The position numbers were made by a program, and so were the translations under genes. Below are positions 25,745 through 32,767 of a stretch of DNA of 45,246 bases, piece by piece. The stretch comes from Actinomycetes bacterium (lineage in GTDB: Bacteria > Actinomycetota > Thermoleophilia > Solirubrobacterales > Solirubrobacteraceae): the NCBI GenBank assembly GCA_021846845.1, contig JAJZWB010000008.1, positions 1-45,246 on the forward strand, written 5' to 3'. The first letter of the stretch is position 1. The number at the start of each line of letters is the position of its first letter. The notes below the pieces were generated by a model, which did no database searches, had not been told where the DNA came from, and was given only the letters and a program-made list of their open reading frames with translations.

Positions 25745-26724
25745 CAGGCCTCCGTCACGGTCGAGGCCTGCGGCGCCTGCCCGGCGCCTTCCCCGGGCCG
25801 CGATCCGTTGGCCCCGGCTTCGGGCGCGGCCGGCGGCAGCGGTGGAAGCTCCAGCAGGTCCAGCGGGTTGCGCTTGATCATCAGGTCCACGTCCTGCTCG
25901 CTGATCCCCGACTCGTAGACCGACTGCGCGAACGTCCGCAGGCACTCGGCCGGCATCGGGTTGTGGCGCTGGCCCGCGTCGCTCATCAGGATGCAGCGCT
26001 CGGCGCCGAGCGTCTTGATCGCCTCGACCTGCCGCGCCAGCGCAGCGTGGTTCCACATCGGGGAGACCGTGCAGTAGCCGAACTCCGCGTAGGCGCCCTG
26101 ATCGACGAGCTCCCTGAGGTCGTCGATCTCGAGCTGCGGAACCCGGAAGAACGGGTGGGTGATCATGATCTTCTCCACCCCGCGCTCGCGGGCGGTCCTG
26201 ACCAGGAGCTTGATCTCCCGGACCGAGAGGTGACAGGTGCTCAGGATGGCGGAGTGCTGGGCGGTGATGTCCAGCACGTCCATCAGGCCCTCTATCGGCT
26301 TGCCCGCCTCGTCGAAGACCTCGATGCCGGTGTCCGCCGACTTGGCGACGGTGCTCGCCTGCTTGTCGTACTTCCCCGTCGACCCGAACGTGCGCGCGTG
26401 GTTGGCCGCGTCGACGGTCGGCATCCACACGTGCTTGCCGCCCAGCTCCAGCGCGGCCTCGACGGCGGCCGGGTTGATCCCGCCCACAGCCCGGTTGAGC
26501 ACGATGCCCCCGACGACGTGGATGCCCGGAACCTGCTGCATCGTCATGTACGCGCGGCTCGTGGTCCGCTCCGAGTGGCACTTCAGCGAGATCGCCCGCA
26601 GTCCCATCGCCGCGGCGTGCCGCGCGACTCCGACATCGTCGGCGATCCGCGGGAACAGATCAGGCTCGGAATGGAGGTGCACATCCACCGCGCCTCGCAT
26701 GTCGATGAATGGGCCGATGGTCAT
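25744..26724 (-). CDS. Amidohydrolase-like metal-dependent hydrolase (DUF6282 type)
   Basis: This 326-residue protein begins with DVHLHSEPD (metal-binding HxH after strand 1, about residues 14-22). It continues with a lysine/cysteine/histidine segment (SLKCHSE), MITHPFF and MSDAGQRHNP with a late Asp, the layout of a TIM-barrel metal hydrolase. I match it to the DUF6282 family, whose reaction is not established as far as I know. The C-terminal 35 residues are Pro/Gly/Ala-rich and probably disordered. The ATG at 26724 overlaps the CoA-transferase beta stop as ATGA. In this pathway it might open a lactam or imidazolone ring (an imidazolonepropionase-like role), but that is conjecture. Confidence 0.72.
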   Translation of the reverse strand: MTIGPFIDMRGAVDVHLHSEPDLFPRIADDVGVARHAAAMGLRAISLKCHSERTTSRAYMTMQQVPGIHVVGGIVLNRAVGGINPAAVEAALELGGKHVWMPTVDAANHARTFGSTGKYDKQASTVAKSADTGIEVFDEAGKPIEGLMDVLDITAQHSAILSTCHLSVREIKLLVRTARERGVEKIMITHPFFRVPQLEIDDLRELVDQGAYAEFGYCTVSPMWNHAALARQVEAIKTLGAERCILMSDAGQRHNPMPAECLRTFAQSVYESGISEQDVDLMIKRNPLDLLELPPLPPAAPEAGANGSRPGEGAGQAPQASTVTEA

Positions 26725-27515
26725 GGGGCAGAAGTCACCTTTCTCGTTTCCGGTACATCAGTTGGATCGCCATCGCGAAGGCGGCGCAGCTCCTGGAGCT
26801 CCTGCTGCGTGGGCGGCGCCAGCTCGTCGATCGCGTCAGACACGAGCAGCTCGAATCCGGTGTTGGCCTGGACCTGCTGCTGCGTGACGCCGGGCTGCAG
26901 CGCGTCCAGCCGCAGGCGGCCGGTCTCCTCGTCGAAGCCCAGCAGCGCGAGATCGGTCACGACCGCCACCGGGCGATTGCGCACCAGGCCCGCGCTCCGC
27001 CGCGCCTCCGGGCCGGTCAGGTAGCCGGGGCTGGTGATGAAGTCGACGCGCTCCACGAACCGCCGCGGCTCGTGCCGGGTCATGATCATCACCTCGCGGC
27101 AGCTGGAGACGATGTCGTTCGCGCCGCCGCTCCCGGGCAGCCTCACCTTCGGCCGGTCGGGGTCTCCGATGAAGCTGGTGTTGACGTTGCCGTACTGGTC
27201 CAGCTGCCCGGCGCCGATGAAGCCATAGTCGTAGTGGCCCCGCTGCCCGTAGAGGAACAGGTCGTTGATCGAGGTCAGCATCGACGCGTGGTGCGCGGCG
27301 CGCATCTCGTTGGTCGACACGGGGAGACGGCCCGGCAGCATCCGGGGGCCGATCGAGCCGCCCTCCAGCACGATCGTCAGGCCCGGCGCGTGCAGGCGCT
27401 TGGCGAGCACGCTTGCCTCAAGCGGCGCGCCGACGCCCGCGAACACCACGCGTCCGTCGCGAAGCAGGCGACTGCCCGCGATCGTCATCAGCTCGACCGG
27501 CGTCGCGTCACTCAC
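26721..27515 (-). CDS. CoA-transferase subunit beta
   Basis: Beta chain (264 aa) of a two-subunit family I CoA-transferase or related hydrolase. It has FAGVGAPLEASVLAKRLHAP, the LEGGSIGPRML loop where the family's catalytic glutamate lies, and GAGQLDQYGNVNTSFIGDP followed by RLPGSGGANDI. The GTG at 27515 overlaps the alpha-subunit stop (GTGA). The pair resembles glutaconate CoA-transferase GctAB and IpdAB-like proteins more than the SCO-A type. It would activate a dicarboxylic or oxo-acid product of the pathway as a CoA thioester; the acid is unknown. Confidence 0.87.
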   Translation of the reverse strand: MSDATPVELMTIAGSRLLRDGRVVFAGVGAPLEASVLAKRLHAPGLTIVLEGGSIGPRMLPGRLPVSTNEMRAAHHASMLTSINDLFLYGQRGHYDYGFIGAGQLDQYGNVNTSFIGDPDRPKVRLPGSGGANDIVSSCREVMIMTRHEPRRFVERVDFITSPGYLTGPEARRSAGLVRNRPVAVVTDLALLGFDEETGRLRLDALQPGVTQQQVQANTGFELLVSDAIDELAPPTQQELQELRRLRDGDPTDVPETRKVTSAP

Positions 27516-28417
27516 GCCGCCACCAGCTCTCTCGCCCGCCGGGTCTGCTCCAGCAGCCGCGTCGCACCCACCTTGTCGAGGAAGCCCGCGAAGCTGCCCG
27601 GCCCGTCGACGTTCTCCCGCAGGTAGGCCTGCACGCCCTCGACCCCGTCTCGCTCGACGAGCTCCGCGTACGCGTCGAAGTGGTCGAAGTCCGCCTCGTA
27701 GCGCCCGTGGCACTCGTGCGGGTAGGAGCCGAACGGAACCTCGACGACAGCGTCCACGACGAACCCCGGGATCGCGGTGCGATCGGCGGTCCGGACGATC
27801 TCGTCGGGGGACACGATCTCCTCGGCCGTGACGATCACGGTCTCGGCCGCCCGCGCGAACTCGACATCCATGTAAACGGGGCCGTCGATCTGCGCGTTGC
27901 CCGCGGGGTCGGCCCGCTGCACGTGGATCAGCGCGACGTCGGGCACCAGCGCCGGCACGGCGACGAGCTTCTGATCGGTGAACGGGCAGCGCATCTCGAC
28001 CGCCGGCGTTCGCTCCAGCAGATCGGATCCGAGCATCGACGCCGTCGGCAGGAACGGCATGCCCATCGATCCGGCGAGCAGGCGAAGGCCGAACGACAGG
28101 TGGCTCCACTCCTCGTAGATCGCCGGGTCGCGCTCGACATACTCGCGGAACACCTTCGGAATGCCCCACTTCAGTCCGATGCCGACCCAGCTGGCCACCA
28201 GCTTGGTCGCAGCCCCGGATGCCAGGAACAGCTCCGACTCGTAGCACATCAGGTTGCGTGCCAGCGTCAGGTCCCGGCGCTCGGCGCGCAGCAGCTCCAG
28301 CAGCATCGCCCACGGAGTGCGCGAATAGCAGCACCCGCCGGCCACGAGCGTGTCGCCGTCGCGAACGAGCGCGGACGCCTCGGCCAGCGACATCCGCTTG
28401 TCGGTCGCGTCGGTCAT
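27512..28417 (-). CDS. CoA-transferase subunit alpha
   Basis: Alpha chain (301 aa), with VRDGDTLVAGGCCYSRTPWA near the N terminus, the CoA-binding glycine loop, and the IHVQRADPAGNAQIDGP block followed by VTAEEIVSPDEI, all as in GctA-like subunits. ATG at 28417 overlaps the LLM oxidoreductase stop as ATGA. Alpha and beta are separate genes joined by a GTGA overlap, so stoichiometric synthesis is expected. Acyl substrate unknown; neighbouring LLM and Mo-hydroxylase genes suggest a late step of ring breakdown. Confidence 0.87.
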   Translation of the reverse strand: MTDATDKRMSLAEASALVRDGDTLVAGGCCYSRTPWAMLLELLRAERRDLTLARNLMCYESELFLASGAATKLVASWVGIGLKWGIPKVFREYVERDPAIYEEWSHLSFGLRLLAGSMGMPFLPTASMLGSDLLERTPAVEMRCPFTDQKLVAVPALVPDVALIHVQRADPAGNAQIDGPVYMDVEFARAAETVIVTAEEIVSPDEIVRTADRTAIPGFVVDAVVEVPFGSYPHECHGRYEADFDHFDAYAELVERDGVEGVQAYLRENVDGPGSFAGFLDKVGATRLLEQTRRARELVAA

Positions 28418-29382
28418 CGCGTCGCGGAGACCTGGATGCCGGAGACCAGCGGCATGACCTCGGCGGCGAAGCGCTCCACCTGCTCCAGGTCGTAGTTGTA
28501 GGGAACCAGGCAGATGTGGCGCACGCCGGCCTCGGCCTGCGCGGCGATCTGCTCCGCGCACTGCTCCGGTGTGCCGCGGATCGCGCTCTCGGCCGTCGAT
28601 TCGCTCCACTCGGGCAGATCGAAGTAGGTGCCGATGTACTCCCTGGCGCGGCGGTCGGCAGCCTCGAACGAGTCGTCGATGCACAGCGGCAGCTGGGCGA
28701 CGTTGCCAAGCTCGTCGGGGTCCCTGCCGGCGCGCTCGGCATGCTCCCTGATCCGGCTCCAGGCGGAGGCGAACGCCGGCGGCTCGTAGAAGTAGGTCAG
28801 CCAGCCGTCGGACTTCTCGGCGACCCGCTGCAGGACCTTGTCCACGTAGCCGCCGATCAGCAGCCGGGGGCGGGGACGCGGTGAGGTCTTGGGAAGCATC
28901 ACGGCGTTGCGGAACGGAACCCCGCCGGCCTCGCCGCTGACGCGCTCGCCGGACCAGAACAGCTTCATCAGCTCGAGGTTCTCCTCGAAGATCCGCCCCC
29001 GCTTCCTGAACGGCACGCCGCAGGCGTCGAACTCACGCTCGTACCAGCCGACGGCCATGCCGAGCGTCAGCCGCCCGCGAGAGATGATCTCGATCGTCGC
29101 CGCGGTCTTGGCCAGCACGGCGGCGCGCCTCAGCGGCAGCACGAGGATCCCGGTGCCGAGCTCGACGCGCTCGGTCTGCCCCGCGAGCAGGGCCAGCGTG
29201 GAGAGCGACTCCAGGAACGGGAACGGCTTGCCGCTGCCCAGGAACATGTGGTCCCAGGCCCACAGCGAATCGAAGCCGAGCTGCTCGGCACGCCGAGCGT
29301 AGGCGACGATCGCACCGACATCCGGGTCGTGCGACGCCGGCGTGAAGTTCTCGAGCGCGAGCCCGAATTTCAGTTTGCTCAT
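28414..29382 (-). CDS. LLM-class flavin/F420-dependent oxidoreductase
   Basis: A luciferase-like monooxygenase-fold protein of 322 aa. It has FGLALENFTPASHDP at the N terminus, the WAWDHMFLG strand, GTGILVLPLRRAAVLAK and GRLTLGMAVGWYEREFDACG, which are the conserved cofactor and barrel segments of actinobacterial F420-dependent members. These enzymes perform hydride transfer with F420 or oxygenation with FMNH2, and the sequence does not separate the two options with certainty. ATG at 29382 overlaps the GntR stop (ATGA), so the regulator and enzyme are on one transcript. Confidence 0.88.
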   Translation of the reverse strand: MSKLKFGLALENFTPASHDPDVGAIVAYARRAEQLGFDSLWAWDHMFLGSGKPFPFLESLSTLALLAGQTERVELGTGILVLPLRRAAVLAKTAATIEIISRGRLTLGMAVGWYEREFDACGVPFRKRGRIFEENLELMKLFWSGERVSGEAGGVPFRNAVMLPKTSPRPRPRLLIGGYVDKVLQRVAEKSDGWLTYFYEPPAFASAWSRIREHAERAGRDPDELGNVAQLPLCIDDSFEAADRRAREYIGTYFDLPEWSESTAESAIRGTPEQCAEQIAAQAEAGVRHICLVPYNYDLEQVERFAAEVMPLVSGIQVSATR

Positions 29383-30110
29383 CTTGACCCCTTCAGTGCC
29401 TTCACGAGCGTCGCGCGCCCATGCTCGATGTGGGTTCGCATCTCCTGCCGGGCCCGGTCGGCGTCGCCGTCCTGGAGCGCGTCGAAGATGGCCAGGTGCT
29501 CCTCCAGGAACTGCCGTGGCAGCTCGGCGTTGTAGACCCGCTCGGACAGCTCCAGCTGCAGACGGGCCCAGTAGCCGCGCAGCACGCTGAGAAGCTCGCT
29601 GCCGCTGGCCTCGTAGATCGCCAGGTGGAAGTCGGCGTCAAGCTGCCCCGCCTCGCGGGCCTCGGCGGCGTCCATCGCGTCGACGAACCGGGCCAGCACG
29701 TCCTCCACCTGGGCGAGCGTCTCAGGCGTGATCCGCGACGCGGCGAGTCCGGTCAGGTGCGGCTCCAGCACGAGGCGCACGTCGTAGACCAGCTCGGCCT
29801 CCTCGGGCGTGAGCCGATAGGTGACGAACGTGCCGCGACTGCGATACGCCAGCACGAGGCCCTCTCCCTCCAGCGTGCGAAGGCCCTCGCGCACGGGCGT
29901 GCGGCTGACCCCGGTGCGGTCCATCACCATCGCCTCGGTCAAACGCGCCCCGGCCGGCAGTCGTCCGGTCAGGATGTCGTCGCGGATGACCCTGCAGACG
30001 TGCTCGGCGAGCGACGGGGGTCGCTCTGGACGCAGCTTCTCGTTCTCATGCTGAAGACGGAGGCCGTAGCGCGGCGCACGACGGGCCACGCGGCCTTCGG
30101 AGCTTGGCAT
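29379..30110 (-). CDS. GntR-family regulator, FadR/FCD subgroup
   Basis: This 243-residue regulator has an N-terminal winged helix (about 25-95; IRDDILTGRLPAGARLTE, GVSRTPVREGLRTLEGEGLV). An all-helical FCD effector domain follows, with its usual metal ligands (Asp/His in LDADFHLAIYEASG, then His in LEEHLAIF and RTHIEHG). FadR-type proteins bind short palindromes with a GTnnAC centre. The four GTATAC sites in this window (10213, 17307, 30174, 31356) fit, including one 64 bases upstream of this gene, which suggests autoregulation. The ATG at 30110 has GGAGG seven bases upstream; a longer frame from 30203 would cover the operator and is rejected. It heads the block down to 17402. Confidence 0.9.
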   Translation of the reverse strand: MPSSEGRVARRAPRYGLRLQHENEKLRPERPPSLAEHVCRVIRDDILTGRLPAGARLTEAMVMDRTGVSRTPVREGLRTLEGEGLVLAYRSRGTFVTYRLTPEEAELVYDVRLVLEPHLTGLAASRITPETLAQVEDVLARFVDAMDAAEAREAGQLDADFHLAIYEASGSELLSVLRGYWARLQLELSERVYNAELPRQFLEEHLAIFDALQDGDADRARQEMRTHIEHGRATLVKALKGSR

Positions 30111-30172
30111 CGGGCGGCCTCCGGTTCTGGGGCTGGCACGCCTGAGCGCCCCTGGCCCTGTTCTATGTGCAG

Positions 30173-30180
30173 AGTATACG
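30173..30180 (-). promoter_or_regulatory. GTATAC operator with overlapping -10 ahead of the GntR gene
   Basis: On the minus strand the sequence reads CTCGTATACTC, with TATACT as a good -10 and the GTATAC palindrome at 30174-30179. No convincing -35 is seen at 16-18 bases. It matches the sites at 10213, 17307 and 31356 and suggests that the regulator controls its own block. It sits in the 118-base gap before the alcohol dehydrogenase stop. Confidence 0.6.
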
Positions 30181-30228
30181 AGCGGCACCGTACTTTTGCG
30201 CATCCTCGGAATGTCGCGCGCGGCGGCC

Positions 30229-31281
30229 CTAGAAGCGATCGATCAGCGCGAAGCCGACCGTGTCGAAGCTCGTCATCCGCTCAAGCACGCCGTTGGCCTC
30301 CTCAAGCGCGATCCGCTCGGTCACCAGCGCCGCCGGGTCCAGCCGCTTGTCGGCGACCAGCGAGAGCAGCGCCGGCAGGTGGATGTGCGGGTTGCCGACG
30401 CTGCCGACGATCGTCAGCTCGGCCTCGATCAGCTCGTCGAGCGGGATGCCAACGATCCCCTGCTCCTCCCTGCTCGTGAGCCCGACCTGCACGAGCCGCC
30501 CGCTCTTGCGCAGTCCGCGGATCGCCGCCTGGACGAGCGACGCGGCGCCGAGGCCGCCCAGCGCCACGTGCGCGCCGCCGCCGGTGACCTCCCTGACCGC
30601 CTCCGCCACGTCGACCTGGCGCGCGTCGATCGTCGCCGCGGCGCCCTGCGCCCGCGCCGCCTCCAGCTTGCGCTCGTCGATGTCGACCGCGATCACGCCC
30701 GCCCCCAGCGCCGCGCCGATCTGCACGGCCGACAGGCCGACGCCGCCGACCCCGTGCACGGCCAGCCACTCGCCGGCGCGAAGCCCGGCCTGATGCTGCA
30801 GCGCGTGCCAGGCGGTCATGAAGCGGCAGCCGAGCGCGGCCGCGTCCTCGAAGCTGACCTCGGCGGGCAGCGGCACGCAGTTGAGGTCGGCGTTGAGGAC
30901 CCGCACGTACTCCGCGTAGCCGCCGTCGTGGGTCATGCCGAGAAACTCGAGCGCGTCGCACAGGTTGGTGCGCCCCGAGCGGCAGTACGAGCAGCGACCG
31001 CAGGCCTCGTGGAAGGGGACCGCGACTCGATCCCCCACCGCGACCGCGCGCACTCCCTCGCCGACCGCCGTCACCGCGCCCGCGAACTCATGGCCCATCG
31101 TGATCGGGAGCGGCGGCGCCAGCCCGACCCATGACCAGTCGCCCATCCAGGTGTGCCAGTCGGTGCGGCAGATCCCCTCGACGGCGACCCTCACAACGAC
31201 CTCGCCCGGACCCGGTTCGGGGACCGGAACGTCCTCAAGCACAAGCGGCTGCGCGATCTCGACCAGTCGAGCAGCCTTCAC
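30229..31281 (-). CDS. Zinc-dependent alcohol dehydrogenase (MDR family)
   Basis: This 350-residue medium-chain dehydrogenase has catalytic-zinc ligands (Cys in GICRTDWHTW, GHEFAG, and a later acidic residue), four structural-zinc cysteines in CGRCSYCRSGRTNLC, and an NAD(P) fold with VHGVGGVGLSAVQIG. Family members oxidise alcohols or reduce aldehydes. The GTG at 31281 has GGAGG eight bases upstream, preferred over a start at 31332. It is a single-gene unit with its own GTATAC site (31356-31364), so it probably belongs to the same regulon. An aldehyde from the ThDP decarboxylase is a possible substrate, by context only. Confidence 0.9.
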   Translation of the reverse strand: MKAARLVEIAQPLVLEDVPVPEPGPGEVVVRVAVEGICRTDWHTWMGDWSWVGLAPPLPITMGHEFAGAVTAVGEGVRAVAVGDRVAVPFHEACGRCSYCRSGRTNLCDALEFLGMTHDGGYAEYVRVLNADLNCVPLPAEVSFEDAAALGCRFMTAWHALQHQAGLRAGEWLAVHGVGGVGLSAVQIGAALGAGVIAVDIDERKLEAARAQGAAATIDARQVDVAEAVREVTGGGAHVALGGLGAASLVQAAIRGLRKSGRLVQVGLTSREEQGIVGIPLDELIEAELTIVGSVGNPHIHLPALLSLVADKRLDPAALVTERIALEEANGVLERMTSFDTVGFALIDRF

Positions 31282-31355
31282 GATTCCGCCCTCCGCAGGC
31301 GCGTGCGTCTCATCCGCGACTCCTCTCCCCAACCCACCTGATGTCCACTGCGCAG

Positions 31356-31364
31356 TGTATACAA
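31356..31364 (-). promoter_or_regulatory. TTGTATACA operator/-10 ahead of the alcohol dehydrogenase
   Basis: The minus strand reads CTTGTATACACTG. The palindromic core matches the other three sites, and TATACA can serve as a -10. The -35 region is poor. It lies 75 bases before the GTG start and directly beside the tandem repeat that ends the neighbouring dehydrogenase. Confidence 0.6.
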
Positions 31365-31370
31365 GATGCG

Positions 31371-31446
31371 CCGGTCGGGTGTCGCGAGACCGGTCAGGCG
31401 TCGTGAGACCGGTCAGGCGTCGTGAGACCGGTCAGGCGTCGTGAGG
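31371..31446. repeat. Four 19-bp repeats that include the stop codon of the 2-hydroxyacid dehydrogenase
   Basis: On the minus strand the unit CACGACGCCTGACCGG is found at 31428-31446 (within and just past the gene), 31409-31427 and 31390-31408, with a degenerate fourth at 31371-31389. Codons CAC GAC GCC TGA at the gene's end (HDA-stop) are the first copy, so the stop codon is present three times in a row at 19-base spacing. Confidence 0.92.
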
Positions 31447-32484
31447 CGGCCGAGGCAGGCCGGCGATCCCGTTCACGACATCCAGCGGCTCGCCTCCGCG
31501 CAGGACACGGCCCAGGTTCTGCAGCGTCCGTCGGATCATCCTCTCGCGGGCCTCGTTGGTCGAGCCCGCCAGGTGCGGCGAGAGCAGCACGTTCGAGCGG
31601 CCCCTGAGCGGGCTCTGCGGCCCTGGCGGCTCCTGCTCGAACACGTCGAGCGCCGCACCCCTCAGGCGCCCCGCGTCCAGCGCGTCCGCCAGAGCGCGCT
31701 CGTCGAGAACCGCACCGCGCGCGACGTTGATCAGCACGGCGCCCGGCCGGAGCCTCGCGATCCGCCCGGCGTCGAACAGCGATCGCGTCGACCGCGTCAG
31801 CGGAAGGTGCAGGCTCACCACATCGCTCGCCGCGCAGAGCTCGTCGAGGCCCGCGCGCTCGACGCCGAGCCGGCGCTCGACCTCGTCGCCCGCCGGGACC
31901 GGGTCGAAGTAGAGCACGCGTCCGGGCTCGAAGCCGGCCAGACGCGCCGCCACCGCCCGGCCGATCGCGCCGAAGCCCACGATCCCGACCGTCCGGCCCC
32001 CGAGCTCGTACACGCCCGACCTCGCGGCCTGCACCATCTCCCAGCGACCGGCCTGCACCCCCTCGTGGTGGCGCCAGGCGTCCTTGAGGAGCACGAGCAT
32101 CGCCATCACGGTCCATTCCGCCACGGCGCGCGCGTTCTCTCCCGGGCAGTTGGCGACCGCGATCCCGAGCTCCGCCGCACGTCGCAGGTCGATCGTCTCG
32201 GTCCCGGAGGTCGGCTGGAAGATCGCTCGGCATCGAACCGCCAGCTCGAGCATCGACGCGTCCAGGCCGAGCCGGTGGGTCCAGTCCCCGACCACATAGT
32301 CGGCGTCGGGCAGGGCACGACGCAGGTCGGCCGTCGCCTCCGGCACCGTCAGCGAGTGCGGCGCCAGCACGCCGGCCAGCTCCCGGTGTGCCGGCCCAAG
32401 CACCTCGGCAGGCGTCAGCGAGAGGACGTTGGGCAGCTTCGGCGCCGGACTGGCGGGGCCGCGCTCGGCGCCGCCGTCAGCCAT
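31432..32484 (-). CDS. D-isomer-specific 2-hydroxyacid dehydrogenase family protein
   Basis: A 350-residue NAD-dependent dehydrogenase with the GIVGFGAIGRAVAARLAGF Rossmann motif, catalytic Arg in NVARGAVLDERAL, Glu in LDVFEQEPPG and His in LLSPHLAGSTNEA, so the catalytic triad is complete. It resembles phosphoglycerate or glyoxylate/hydroxypyruvate reductase relatives without the ACT domain of full SerA. ATG at 32484 lies in the last unit of a repeated ATG-containing array and has no Shine-Dalgarno. The last codons are also in a tandem array, so both ends of this gene are made of repeats. It may interconvert a 2-oxo and a 2-hydroxy acid of the pathway. Confidence 0.88.
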   Translation of the reverse strand: MADGGAERGPASPAPKLPNVLSLTPAEVLGPAHRELAGVLAPHSLTVPEATADLRRALPDADYVVGDWTHRLGLDASMLELAVRCRAIFQPTSGTETIDLRRAAELGIAVANCPGENARAVAEWTVMAMLVLLKDAWRHHEGVQAGRWEMVQAARSGVYELGGRTVGIVGFGAIGRAVAARLAGFEPGRVLYFDPVPAGDEVERRLGVERAGLDELCAASDVVSLHLPLTRSTRSLFDAGRIARLRPGAVLINVARGAVLDERALADALDAGRLRGAALDVFEQEPPGPQSPLRGRSNVLLSPHLAGSTNEARERMIRRTLQNLGRVLRGGEPLDVVNGIAGLPRPPHDA

Positions 32485-32609
32485 CCGCGCCGCCGCCGTC
32501 GGTCATCCGCGCCGCCGTCGTCGGTCATCCGCGCGGCCGTCGTCGGTCATCCGCGCCGCCGCCGTCGACCATCCGCGGCCTCGTCAGCCATCCGCGGCTT
32601 CGAGCGCAT
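32482..32609. repeat. ATG-containing 22-bp tandem array at the start of the 2-hydroxyacid dehydrogenase
   Basis: On the minus strand ATGs occur at 32484 (gene start), 32506, 32528, 32550, 32572 and 32591, so spacing is 22, 22, 22, 22 and 19, with a weaker seventh near 32609. The core is GGATGACCGACGACGG. Upstream copies read ATGA, containing both a start and a stop. Since 22 is not a multiple of three, each upstream ATG opens a short frame that mostly ends in a later unit. Confidence 0.92.
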
Positions 32610-32709
32610 CCGAGGGCGGGGTCCGGACCCTGCTCACGGCCGCTGCGCCCGCCGCCGAGTCCGGCGCTCCCGGCCCGGCGTGCCACGAAGCGGCCGGCCC
32701 AGCGTGGTC

Positions 32710-32741
32710 TTGCACGCTCGGAGCATGGGAATACAGTATTC
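32710..32741 (+). promoter_or_regulatory. Promoter overlapping a 13-base palindrome, for the second DUF1989 gene
   Basis: TTGCAC (32710-32715), a 16-base spacer and TACAGT (32732-32737) form a plausible promoter. The perfect interrupted palindrome GAATACAGTATTC (32729-32741) covers the -10 region. The half-site spacing differs from the GTATAC sites, so a different regulator may bind. Confidence 0.5.
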
Positions 32742-32767
32742 GCTCTTCCAGCTCTCAGGAGGCAGCC

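Noticed and set aside
30111-30203. Longer GntR reading frame starting at 30203
   Set aside because: It would place the GTATAC site and the promoter inside the coding region, and it lacks a Shine-Dalgarno, whereas ATG 30110 has a good one.
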